Part shown: positions 8,814 to 17,154 of the stretch, one piece after another
Layout of the letters: each line of letters begins with the position of its first letter
How positions within the stretch are numbered: position 1 is the stretch's first letter
From: CBDVBE01 sp964543525
GTDB taxonomy: Bacteria > Fibrobacterota > Chitinivibrionia > Chitinivibrionales > JANQEN01
Direction of reading: 5' to 3'
Assembly (NCBI GenBank): GCA_964543525.1
Contig: CAZIYW010000009.1
Span: 1-64,000 of the forward strand
Length of the DNA: 64,000 nucleotides
Position numbers and translations under genes: made by a program
The notes under the pieces: generated by a model
Seen by the model: only the letters and a program-made list of their open reading frames with translations
Databases searched by the model: none
What the model was told of the DNA's origin: nothing

Positions 8814-11471
8814 CTATCGATAGGTGCTGCGAATCACCCGCGAGGCCCCTTCGTAATCCCTGAATCGTATTTCAAGGGTATGCAGCGGTTTGAGTCTGAA
8901 TAACGGGGAAATAACCGCATCCTCCTTTTTAAGCGCCACCGTAACGGTTTTAGCGGTTTTATCGGACAACAACGCCTTACCGTTAACGAGACTCCATTCC
9001 TCAAAAACATACCCGTCCTTGGGTGTTGCGGTGATAACAATCGGAGTGCCGGTTTTCACCGTTATCTTTTCATCGGTATCGATCGTTCCTTTACTCTTAT
9101 CACAGACAATCCTCAGTGTACAGGAATCCGGCAGAATATCATCATCCTGTGCATCATCAGAGGACTGGTCAAGGGAGGCGGACTGAAACAGGGCTTTAAT
9201 AACCACTTCGTCGGTCCCGGGATTAACCTCGGTTTCAGCAGCCAGCGGATCCCTGATCTGGACATCGTTTCCGGATATGACCGTCCACTGGACAAAGGAT
9301 TGTTCCTCGTTCGGAACGGCGGTGAGCGGTATCCACTTGTTCTGCACCGCATAGGATTTGCCCTCGGGCAGGGTGGTGCCCAGCCCGTTTGTCAGTACGG
9401 TCATTGCCACGGTTTCGGTGGAAAACAGGGCTCTGATCGAGGCGTTGTTTTTAATGCTGGTAACGGTCTGCTCCGCAATAGTCAGGGTATCGGAGAAGAG
9501 TATATTGTCCTCGCCGTCAAGAATTTCCCACCCGATAAAGGCGGCATGTGGATTGGGGATTGCCTGCAGTATAATATCCCCGCCCTCGTAATTGTTTATC
9601 GGGCCGCTCGGCTCGGTATACCCGCCTTTGGAAGCGGTTACGTTAAGGGTGCAAATGGTCTCTGCAAATTCCGCTTTCACCACTGCATCGCCGTGTATAA
9701 GGGTGAGATAGGTACTGTCCCGATACGGGTCGTTGATATCTGCCCATCCGCCGCTGAGCTTCCAGCGAATAAAGTGCATCCCTTCATGTGGCGTTGCGGT
9801 AATAGTAACAGGACGGTTATATAAGGCTGTAAGGCTGCCGGAAGGCTCTACCACACCGTGCTTGCCGGAAAGCAGCGTTACCGTAAACTCCTGCTCCGTA
9901 ATAACCGGCTTAATTTCAAAGGGCGTCTTACACTTAACGACAGCGTGTTCCCTTCCTTCGACCTGTGCTCTGCCCCGCTCGACAGTCCATCGGGAAACCA
10001 TTTTGCCTGCTTTGGGTACTACTTGTAACGTCAACAGAGAATTACGAACGACATAGAAATTACCCACAGGTTCTACCGACTCGGCAAGTTCATGATCAAG
10101 GATGGAAACCTCAACGGCATTATTCGAAAAGAGCGGCTGAACAACCGCGTCGACACTGTCGCATACGACCTGTGTTGATGCACTGTAGGGATTGACAATT
10201 ACGGCATCACCTTCGACAATGTCCCACCGGATAAAATAAAAACCCTCATGGGGTACTGCGGTAATCGCCGTTGAATCGCCATGATTAACCGTAATGGAAT
10301 CCTCGGGGGTAACGGTACCATACTCACTTCTCAGCACACCAAGAGAATAGGTTTTACGTTTAAACCGCGGAAAGATTTTTCCCTGCGCCGCATTGAGGGT
10401 AATAGCGGTGGCCAGTATATCAACGTCTTCGATAGTAATATTACTGCCGGTTTTCCAGCCGGCAAAGCCATACCCCCTGTTCGGGGCGAGCCGGATCATC
10501 ACCGGCACCCCTTTCTGCACAGACAGATCGCCTGCCGGATCGGTTGCCCCGTACGGGGACTTGACAATTCTCAACAGCGACGGTGTTTCATCGAAACGTG
10601 CTTCCAGCAGGGCATTGGATGTGACGGAAACCTGTGTCTGCGGAGCGGCGATATTGTTCACATAGGCATTGCCGTCAACCACTTTCCAGCCGGTAAACAG
10701 ATATTCGGCCTCCGGTTCCGCCGTGATATCCACGGCGACTCCACTGAGGGCTACTATTCTACCTGACGGGGTAACCGTACCGTTGGGCCCGGCTTTTATA
10801 ACAAGGTCATTAACCAGTGAGGGGCCTGCGGACAGTTTTCTGGTGCTTTCAAAAATCGTCTTCAGACGGGGAACTGCCTTTTTCGGCAGTTTGCTGAGCT
10901 GAACAAAGCCGTTGGGTGCTGCAAACGCGGCCGTCTCAGCATTAAGCGAACGCCACGTGGTAAAATTGTTATCTGCTATCTGTGCTTCACCGGAAAGGTT
11001 ATACAGGGCAGTACCCTGCCCATTTCTGGAGAGGATTACCAATGTCTGCGCCTTTTTACGAAATGACACCAGTGCTGCTGCAGTATACAGATCAAAGCTG
11101 TGTTTCGGGGGCAGGTGAATATCAAGAAGTGCCTCACCCGCCCGCATCTCCAGTGATTCTCCCGTGCCCTGCTCAGTGTCACAGGCATTACAAATAACTT
11201 CGGAACGTGGTCTGACAACGACCTCGCTTCTACTGCCGATATATTTGATAACCGTAAAGCCGTTTGTTCCGGTCTGTATCCGCGCCCCGGGGAGAATCAG
11301 ATACCCCTTGCCTATCATGGCATGGCGCTGCTCGCCGGGATAATCCACCGATACCAGTCCCCGGCATTTCATAACCAGTGCAATCTCCGGGACAGCTGCC
11401 GATATGATATCCCCCGAACAGATAAGTATACCGATTAAACTCAGAACAATCTTTTTCATGATTCTTTTCAT
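8814..11471 (-). CDS. FecR-like domain protein with eight InlB-type repeats
   Basis: An 885-residue secreted protein. After the signal peptide comes a FecR-like domain (about residues 35-125, with the G-x-G-Y-L-I-L-P-G-A-R-I-x-T pattern). From about residue 222 there are eight consecutive repeats of roughly 75-80 residues of the divergent InlB B-repeat type: each has G-x-V-x-P-x-G, then V-x-I-T-A-x-P, then F-x-x-W, then a strand ending A-x-F. An acidic linker lies between repeats 7 and 8. Such repeats form stiff surface rods. Two in-frame ATGs lie 4 codons apart (11471 and 11459). Its start directly abuts the upstream gene's stop, so translation is probably coupled. Role: surface or periplasmic structure, possibly envelope sensing; inferred. 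Confidence 0.78.
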   Translation of the reverse strand: MKRIMKKIVLSLIGILICSGDIISAAVPEIALVMKCRGLVSVDYPGEQRHAMIGKGYLILPGARIQTGTNGFTVIKYIGSRSEVVVRPRSEVICNACDTEQGTGESLEMRAGEALLDIHLPPKHSFDLYTAAALVSFRKKAQTLVILSRNGQGTALYNLSGEAQIADNNFTTWRSLNAETAAFAAPNGFVQLSKLPKKAVPRLKTIFESTRKLSAGPSLVNDLVIKAGPNGTVTPSGRIVALSGVAVDITAEPEAEYLFTGWKVVDGNAYVNNIAAPQTQVSVTSNALLEARFDETPSLLRIVKSPYGATDPAGDLSVQKGVPVMIRLAPNRGYGFAGWKTGSNITIEDVDILATAITLNAAQGKIFPRFKRKTYSLGVLRSEYGTVTPEDSITVNHGDSTAITAVPHEGFYFIRWDIVEGDAVIVNPYSASTQVVCDSVDAVVQPLFSNNAVEVSILDHELAESVEPVGNFYVVRNSLLTLQVVPKAGKMVSRWTVERGRAQVEGREHAVVKCKTPFEIKPVITEQEFTVTLLSGKHGVVEPSGSLTALYNRPVTITATPHEGMHFIRWKLSGGWADINDPYRDSTYLTLIHGDAVVKAEFAETICTLNVTASKGGYTEPSGPINNYEGGDIILQAIPNPHAAFIGWEILDGEDNILFSDTLTIAEQTVTSIKNNASIRALFSTETVAMTVLTNGLGTTLPEGKSYAVQNKWIPLTAVPNEEQSFVQWTVISGNDVQIRDPLAAETEVNPGTDEVVIKALFQSASLDQSSDDAQDDDILPDSCTLRIVCDKSKGTIDTDEKITVKTGTPIVITATPKDGYVFEEWSLVNGKALLSDKTAKTVTVALKKEDAVISPLFRLKPLHTLEIRFRDYEGASRVIRSTYR

Positions 11472-12575
11472 TTAATCAACCTGGGTCGATTGAATGGAAT
11501 ACGCTCCCGATCGGATTTGCTGTACCAGCTTCCGCAGCTCCTGAATATCAATCACTCTGCCGTTTTTACGTATCGTTACTTCAGCATCGTAATCATAAAT
11601 TTTTTCAAGAACCTCTTCATCATAGATTTGCCGCAGCGCGTTTACCACTTCCCAGAATGCCGGGTTAATCGGCTTCGCCATCCTGAATCCGAAAGGGCTG
11701 CTTTTTATCTCAGTGGTGTTAACGCCCTTTACAAAGCCTATTACCTCCCAGTAGTATACCGCACCCGGGATGAAACGGTATTTCCCCTGGGGGATTTGAT
11801 ACTGTGCATCCTTTGTTCCGGCCTCATGAACAGGCGCTCCGCTCATGGCCTGTGCCATTGACTGCCCGCTCCTCGCTTTATAGATTCGTATCCGGTATAC
11901 GTCATCATTGCCGTATATGTTGGGGGGCAGATCAGAGGTCCAGATAAACAGTGGATTGGTATTAAATTCGGTCGGCGGATTCCCCGATGCGGCGGCACCG
12001 GGTGTGATCAGTTCAACGGTGCTCGAGTTCACTATACTGTGATCGGAGGTCTGTACCTCCTCGTCTTTAAATCCACACCGCAGCTTCATGGTATACCGTA
12101 CTTTGCCGTCCGGGATCTTCTGGCTGGTCAGAAACTGAACTTTCAGCGGATCCGTATCGGGCAGCTTATAAATAGTTTTACTTAATGAGACCTTCACCAG
12201 ATGATTGTTCTTTTTCAAAAAATCCTTGCTCGATACGGGCGGCACCTTTTCACGGGGTGCCATGGCAAAGGTGTAGGAGACTCCCTCATATAACTTTTTT
12301 TTGCCGCCGCCGCTGCCGGGGATATAATCGACGCGGTACCAGAGGGTCAGCCCCTGATAGTGTTTTAAATCCGTACTGTTGTCCAGTATGACAATAAACA
12401 CCTGCGATCCCGTACCGTCACCAAACAGGTCAAATTCGGTCACCGTTCCCTTGGTGATCACCGGCGGCATGGTTACCAGAAACTGCATTGAAAGTGCTGA
12501 GACGGACCGGGTAAAACTTACCACAATCAGAAGGATTATTACCCGGCATTGCAAAAAACGCAATATCCTGTTCAT
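11472..12575 (-). CDS. secreted hypothetical protein, first gene of envelope operon
   Basis: A 367-residue protein with a strong signal peptide (hydrophobic residues 10-27). The body is beta-rich with a Gly-Lys-rich loop near residue 90; one region (P-x-F-x-W-T-S-D-L-P, then Y-x-I-x-I-Y near residue 220) resembles an Ig/fibronectin-like domain. A helical tail of about 60 residues closes the protein. No catalytic motif is visible and I do not recognise the family. It is translationally coupled to the FecR/InlB-repeat gene and thus probably works with it and the barrel protein. Its promoter should lie in the 165-bp divergent gap before 12740. Confidence 0.55.
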   Translation of the reverse strand: MNRILRFLQCRVIILLIVVSFTRSVSALSMQFLVTMPPVITKGTVTEFDLFGDGTGSQVFIVILDNSTDLKHYQGLTLWYRVDYIPGSGGGKKKLYEGVSYTFAMAPREKVPPVSSKDFLKKNNHLVKVSLSKTIYKLPDTDPLKVQFLTSQKIPDGKVRYTMKLRCGFKDEEVQTSDHSIVNSSTVELITPGAAASGNPPTEFNTNPLFIWTSDLPPNIYGNDDVYRIRIYKARSGQSMAQAMSGAPVHEAGTKDAQYQIPQGKYRFIPGAVYYWEVIGFVKGVNTTEIKSSPFGFRMAKPINPAFWEVVNALRQIYDEEVLEKIYDYDAEVTIRKNGRVIDIQELRKLVQQIRSGAYSIQSTQVD

Positions 12576-12722
12576 ATATTTCCAGCTTTAGCTTAATGAA
12601 TTCGTGTATATCCGCTGCTTAAAAAATAATCAACCGGATAGTGTTTGTCAGTGATTATTGTCATTCCCGGCATTTTCCGGCATTTTTAATAATAACCAAA
12701 ATAGTATTTTATCTCTATAAGG

Positions 12723-12728
12723 TATAAT
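12723..12728 (+). promoter_or_regulatory. candidate -10 box of the TPR/transglutaminase-like gene
   Basis: A perfect TATAAT lies just upstream of the plus-strand gene. No good -35 hexamer is seen 17 bp further up. The box is only about 24 bp from the ATG at 12752, giving a very short leader and arguing against the earlier ATG at 12740. A twofold CCGGCATTTT direct repeat sits at about 12667-12686. Confidence 0.4.
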
Positions 12729-12751
12729 TAATTCATAATATGGAAGAAGTG

Positions 12752-14746
12752 ATGCAGACAGGGCACGGGAACAAACGGATATATATGCACTGGAGCCTTA
12801 CAGGGCTCTTTTTCTTACTAATATTTTTACTATTACTTTTTTCTGAATGCGTTACGGTAAAAAAAACAACCGTCATTGAAATAAGCGATGACTTTATAAA
12901 AAGATATACGTTCAACCGTGAAAGTTTCGGCCACTCATCATTACCGTTCTGGTACGGTTTGACTCCGTTTGAGAGGATGGCACTGAACAGACGTGATGCG
13001 GCTGTTGCCGGTGACCCGGAGGCACTCTTTGCACTGGCTGTCTTTGCATCCGGTGATGTACGGGATATGGATACCTATAACAAGTATCTGACACGCGTTA
13101 AAACATTCATTACCGGAATACGACCGGCTGTTGAAAAGGCTGACGGTGCGGAACAGAAAGGGAGTTTACTTTTCGATGCCATGTGCAACACCTTTTTTGA
13201 CCAATGGGCAGGCGGCAGAGAACTGGCCGGGTATCGGTTTGACCAGAGCAGGCTTACGGAAATTTTTCGGAGCGGCAAATTCAACTGTATCAGTTCTTCG
13301 CTGCTATATATCGTCTGCGCACGATATTTCAACCTGCTGGTAAAAGGTGTCGAAATCCCGTCACATATATTTGTCCAGCTCGAAACCGAGAAGGGCACAG
13401 TAATCGATATTGAAACAACGGTTAAGAACGGGTATGGCATTATTCATGACGAAAAATTTTATTCCCGGTCATCGCAGGGATGGTTTCGAAACAGGAAGCT
13501 TCCCCAGTCCACCTACCGGGATTACCTGCAGAGGAAAATTCATGAGCCCTATATTCTTGCAGTATTGAATATGTTCAATCAACACACCAACCCAAAACGG
13601 ATGGCTACCGTTGACCGCAACAGATTGCTTGAAGCATCGGGATATCTGTATCCAGGCAACCGCCTCTGTGTAAAAAACCGCTTGACTGTCTATAATAATG
13701 AATATGTTTATTTTCATAAAATGAATGATTACCGGACCGCACTGCGCATGTATAATGCTGTTAATCGGTTTATTGACACCCTTGTAACGGTGTGGATTAA
13801 CGATCAGGCGATTGCGGGCTATGCTGCAGAGTGTATGGCGCAATACTATTTCACCCTGCTTATGAATTCCCGTGAGCAGGATGCCCTCGCCTTTCTTGGA
13901 GAAGCAGTCGGATTGTTCAAAATGCCCGACAGCGCAATCGGTATTTTAAAAAATTCTCTACGGATAATGACCGGTAACTATGTACTCAAACTCAGTGAAC
14001 AGAAAGAATTTAACCGTGGATTAACGTATCTGGATCACTTTACCGATATCGGCGCAATAGCCGATGATTTTTCATCAAAGAAGCAATTTATCTATGAATT
14101 GTGGGCATCCTCTTTATGGGATACAAAGAATTGGGAAATGGCAATAGACCGGTATATTAAAGCAATTGCTTTTACCGATAACTCAGACGACTCTTTGCGG
14201 CTTTATGATAATATTGTTGCGGTGTATATTAACTGGTCAAATGAATTCTGGAATGACGGTAACTGGGTTCAGGCTATTGAGAAATGCTCCTCTGCATTTG
14301 TATATGCAAAATCCGAGGATAAAAGTAATAAATTGAGCAGGAATATTGCCGCCTTGTATGGTAACTGGGGCAACACATTACTTCAGAACCATGAGTGGCA
14401 GGCAGCGATAGAGAAATATTCCAGGGCGCAAAAGCAGGTTACCGGTACCCCCCAGGCTGAGAAGTATGAAAACGATATAGCTATTGCCCTGTCAAACTGG
14501 GCCGTACAGTTTTTCAGAAGGGATGAATGGGAGCGGGCTATTGAAAAGATTTCACAGGGACTGAGCTATGCCCGGAATGAAGAAACTTTAAAAACATTAT
14601 ATGACAACCTCAACGCGGCATATATAAACTGGGCCAATGAACTTGGCCGTGCCGGAAAAAAAGAGCGGCAGAAAGCAGTTCTGCAACGATGTGCAGAGCA
14701 GTGCCACTCTTGTTCACAATGTAACAACCTTTTATCAGAACTGTAG
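12752..14746 (+). CDS. envelope protein with transglutaminase-like and TPR-like regions
   Basis: About 664 residues. A hydrophobic segment near the N-terminus is followed by a Cys (F-S-E-C), which could be a membrane anchor or weak lipobox. Around residues 185-235 the pattern F-N-C-I-S-S-S...H-I-F-V-Q...I-D-I-E-T resembles a transglutaminase-like Cys-His-Asp fold. The C-terminal half holds four or five degenerate TPR-like repeats with the theme N-W-x-x-A-I-x-K-Y and Y-x-N-W. It ends in a small Cys-rich tail (C-x-x-C). The ATG at 12752 follows GGAAGAAG and is chosen over the ATG at 12740, which has no ribosome site. It is divergent from the envelope operon. Function unknown; probably a periplasmic adaptor or hydrolase. 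Confidence 0.62.
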   Translation: MQTGHGNKRIYMHWSLTGLFFLLIFLLLLFSECVTVKKTTVIEISDDFIKRYTFNRESFGHSSLPFWYGLTPFERMALNRRDAAVAGDPEALFALAVFASGDVRDMDTYNKYLTRVKTFITGIRPAVEKADGAEQKGSLLFDAMCNTFFDQWAGGRELAGYRFDQSRLTEIFRSGKFNCISSSLLYIVCARYFNLLVKGVEIPSHIFVQLETEKGTVIDIETTVKNGYGIIHDEKFYSRSSQGWFRNRKLPQSTYRDYLQRKIHEPYILAVLNMFNQHTNPKRMATVDRNRLLEASGYLYPGNRLCVKNRLTVYNNEYVYFHKMNDYRTALRMYNAVNRFIDTLVTVWINDQAIAGYAAECMAQYYFTLLMNSREQDALAFLGEAVGLFKMPDSAIGILKNSLRIMTGNYVLKLSEQKEFNRGLTYLDHFTDIGAIADDFSSKKQFIYELWASSLWDTKNWEMAIDRYIKAIAFTDNSDDSLRLYDNIVAVYINWSNEFWNDGNWVQAIEKCSSAFVYAKSEDKSNKLSRNIAALYGNWGNTLLQNHEWQAAIEKYSRAQKQVTGTPQAEKYENDIAIALSNWAVQFFRRDEWERAIEKISQGLSYARNEETLKTLYDNLNAAYINWANELGRAGKKERQKAVLQRCAEQCHSCSQCNNLLSEL

Positions 14747-14761
14747 CCTCATCGTTGGTGT

Positions 14762-14788
14762 AAAAAAGGCGAAGAAATGCTTCGCCTT
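14762..14788 (-). terminator. rho-independent terminator of rplU-rpmA
   Basis: A perfect 9-bp stem (AAGGCGAAG/CTTCGCCTT) with a 5-nt loop. Read on the minus strand it is followed directly by a U run, so it ends the rpmA transcript. On the plus strand the stem lies 20 bp after the stop at 14746 but lacks a good U run, so it may act weakly in that direction. Confidence 0.85.
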
Positions 14789-14815
14789 CTATACAATTGC
14801 TGTGATTGTATTCAC

Positions 14816-15070
14816 CTATGCCGGAATAACATGCACCTTCTTTCTCTTGCCTGCATGGACACGGAAAGAAACAGTGCCGTCCACTTTGGCAAAGAGTGTG
14901 TCATCCGAGCCTTTACCAACATTGACCCCCGGGTGAATCCGGGTTCCCCGCTGACGGATAATTATAGAACCCGCTCTCACCTGCTCACCACCGTAACGCT
15001 TCACCCCAAGCATCTTGGGATTACTGTCACGACCGTTCTTTGTACTGCCAACACCCTTTTTATGTGCCAT
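14816..15070 (-). CDS. rpmA: 50S ribosomal protein L27
   Basis: An 84-residue L27: it begins M-A-H-K-K-G-V-G-S-T-K-N-G-R-D-S and has the R-G-T-R-I-H-P-G-x-N-V-G-K-G core. The glycine/lysine N-terminal arm reaches the peptidyl-transferase centre of the large subunit. The short form, with no cleavable leader of the Firmicute type, is present. It lies 12 bp downstream of rplU, the standard rplU-rpmA pair. Transcription ends at the hairpin at 14762-14788. Confidence 0.98.
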   Translation of the reverse strand: MAHKKGVGSTKNGRDSNPKMLGVKRYGGEQVRAGSIIIRQRGTRIHPGVNVGKGSDDTLFAKVDGTVSFRVHAGKRKKVHVIPA

Positions 15071-15082
15071 TTATAGTACTCC

Positions 15083-15403
15083 TTATTTATCCCGCGCAGT
15101 GATTGAGGTTATCTGAAGCTGTGTGTAATCCTGCCGGTGTCCGTTTTTCTTTTTATAATCCTTTCTCCGCTTCTTTTTCATGACAAGAATTTTTTCGCCT
15201 TTTCCATGCTCAATGACTTTTGCTTTAACTTCTGCGCCTTCCACAACCGGTGTGCCGACTTCAACATCTTCACCCTTGCCGACCAGAAGGACGCGATCCA
15301 GGGTAATCTCCTCGCCTTTCTCAGCGTTAATAAGCGGCACATTGATTGTGTCTCCTTCAGCGACCTTGAACTGAAACCCGCCCTGTTCCACAATGGAAAT
15401 CAT
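15083..15403 (-). CDS. rplU: 50S ribosomal protein L21
   Basis: A 106-residue L21 with the usual start (M-x-x-I-V-E-x-G-G-x-Q-F-K-V), the D-R-V-L-L-V-G segment, and the basic C-terminal K-R-R-K-D-Y-K-K-K-x-G-H-R-Q block that contacts 23S rRNA. It is followed by rpmA and preceded by rng, though a 197-bp gap with a candidate promoter separates it from rng. Confidence 0.98.
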   Translation of the reverse strand: MISIVEQGGFQFKVAEGDTINVPLINAEKGEEITLDRVLLVGKGEDVEVGTPVVEGAEVKAKVIEHGKGEKILVMKKKRRKDYKKKNGHRQDYTQLQITSITARDK

Positions 15404-15491
15404 ACTTTTTCTCCTGAAAGCTTACCTGTGTAAAAATAAACCAGATAAAAATATGTTTTACAAACGATTGAGGCAATAGTTGTGTGAAGAT

Positions 15492-15497
15492 ATTATA
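15492..15497 (-). promoter_or_regulatory. candidate -10 box for rplU-rpmA
   Basis: On the minus strand a perfect TATAAT lies 89 bp upstream of rplU in the gap after rng. The -35 region is weak. The distance leaves an 80-nt leader. The position fits a separate ribosomal-protein promoter. Confidence 0.4.
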
Positions 15498-15600
15498 CTA
15501 CAGAGAACTGTAATACCTAAACTATCCTTGTTTATAATACGTTTTTCCCTGACCCGTTATTCGAACACTCCAATACTCCAATCAGCTGTAGCGTATCTTT

Positions 15601-17142
15601 TTATGAATACTTCTCAGTAATAGGGTCTTTCTCACCCTTCCGGTAAATATCGAACTCATCCTGATCCTGGGTCTCGTCAACAACAATCTCGAGAGAAAAC
15701 CCGTGTGATTTTTCCAGTTCCGTCACCAGTCGTCTATCCTCTTTTTCAATATATGTGGCTACAGAAGGCGGTATAACAACTGTAAGTTCTCCGGAAAGTT
15801 TTGCGGATTTTGCACGCCGCAGCCATCGTTCGATACGGGTGGTTACCGTGGCCGGAGAAAAGACCCTTCCCAGGCCGTTGCATGCATGACATATATCAGT
15901 AAAAATCTGCTGCAATTCGGGTCTGACCCGTTTCCGGGTAATTTCCATAAGACCGAATTTGGACAATCCGGTGCATGCAGCAATAGTAGAATCCTTCTCC
16001 AGCAATTTACGCATCTGCTGCTCGATTCGCCTGCGGTTACCGGGGTTGCGCATATCGATAAAATCCACTACAATCAATCCCCCGATATCACGGAGACGCA
16101 ATTGACGGCATATTTCGTGTGTTGCGGCCAGATTGGTCTGAAAAATCGTCTCCTCCAGATCCTTTTTACCAATATTGCGGCCCGTATTCACATCTATAGC
16201 CAGAAGCGCTTCAGCATGATCAAAGTAAAGATACCCGCCGTTTTTTAGCCATACCTTGCGCTTTAATGAGCGCTCAAGATCCTTCTCTATCTGAAATTTG
16301 TCAAAAAGCGGCGTGTTACCCTTATAAAAAATGACCCGTTTGACCATATCGGGCGACAGTGCACGAAGATATTCAACGATTTCCTTATGATCATCCTTTT
16401 GATCAACATAGACCTCAGTCACATCCTCGGAAAAGAAATCACGTATCACTCTGGTGGTAATACCATACTCCTTATAGACCAACTTTGGTCCATGCCCCTT
16501 AAGAGCCTCTTTCTGGGCCTTTTGCCAGTGCTCAACCAGCGTTTTCATCTCATTAACAAGCTCTTCCTCGGACACCTTCAACCCGATGGTTCTGACAATA
16601 AAACCGACCCCTTTCGGTTTATAACGGGATACCAGCTTCTTAAGCTTTCTCCGCGCCTGGATATCGTGTGTTTTTTTGGAGACTCCTATAAAGTTGGAAT
16701 CAGGTACCAGCACCAGAAACCGACCTGCGAGGCTTATCTGGGTGGTAACCTTGGGGCTCTTGTTGCCGATAGACTCTTTCGATATCTGAACAAGAATATC
16801 CTGCCCTTCGGTGAGCACTTCCTGAATCGGGACCCGCACCACCTGCCGCCGCTTTGATCGATTGCCGCGATCTGTATAGCGCTCAATCCGATCATCGTCC
16901 TTTTCCAGCAGAAGAGAGGGATCAACATCCGAGGCGTGAAGAAAGGCTGCCTTGTCCCGGCCGATATCAATAAAAGCAGACTGAATCCCCGGAAGAATTG
17001 ACGATACTCTGCCGCGGTAGATATCTCCGAGAATCCGGTACTGATCCGGCCGCTCCACTACCAGCTCGGCGACTTTACTCCCTTCAAGCAGGGCAACACG
17101 CTTTTCAGTAGCGGTGGCATTAAAAAGAATTATTTTTTTCAT
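15601..17142 (-). CDS. rng: ribonuclease G (RNase E/G family)
   Basis: About 513 residues, the RNase G length, without the long C-terminal scaffold of RNase E. An S1 domain lies near residues 35-130. The catalytic metal-binding segments are visible: A-I-D-V-N-T-G-R near residue 313 and V-D-F-I-D-M near 356. The zinc-link C-H-A-C-N-G-L-G follows near 415. The enzyme cuts 5'-monophosphorylated RNA and matures 16S rRNA. The ATG at 17142 is preferred; the GTG directly before it is a second option; AAGGGAG lies just upstream. It sits 9 bp after the sprA stop, so both are probably on one transcript. Confidence 0.95.
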   Translation of the reverse strand: MKKIILFNATATEKRVALLEGSKVAELVVERPDQYRILGDIYRGRVSSILPGIQSAFIDIGRDKAAFLHASDVDPSLLLEKDDDRIERYTDRGNRSKRRQVVRVPIQEVLTEGQDILVQISKESIGNKSPKVTTQISLAGRFLVLVPDSNFIGVSKKTHDIQARRKLKKLVSRYKPKGVGFIVRTIGLKVSEEELVNEMKTLVEHWQKAQKEALKGHGPKLVYKEYGITTRVIRDFFSEDVTEVYVDQKDDHKEIVEYLRALSPDMVKRVIFYKGNTPLFDKFQIEKDLERSLKRKVWLKNGGYLYFDHAEALLAIDVNTGRNIGKKDLEETIFQTNLAATHEICRQLRLRDIGGLIVVDFIDMRNPGNRRRIEQQMRKLLEKDSTIAACTGLSKFGLMEITRKRVRPELQQIFTDICHACNGLGRVFSPATVTTRIERWLRRAKSAKLSGELTVVIPPSVATYIEKEDRRLVTELEKSHGFSLEIVVDETQDQDEFDIYRKGEKDPITEKYS

Positions 17143-17154
17143 CACTCCCTTTGG

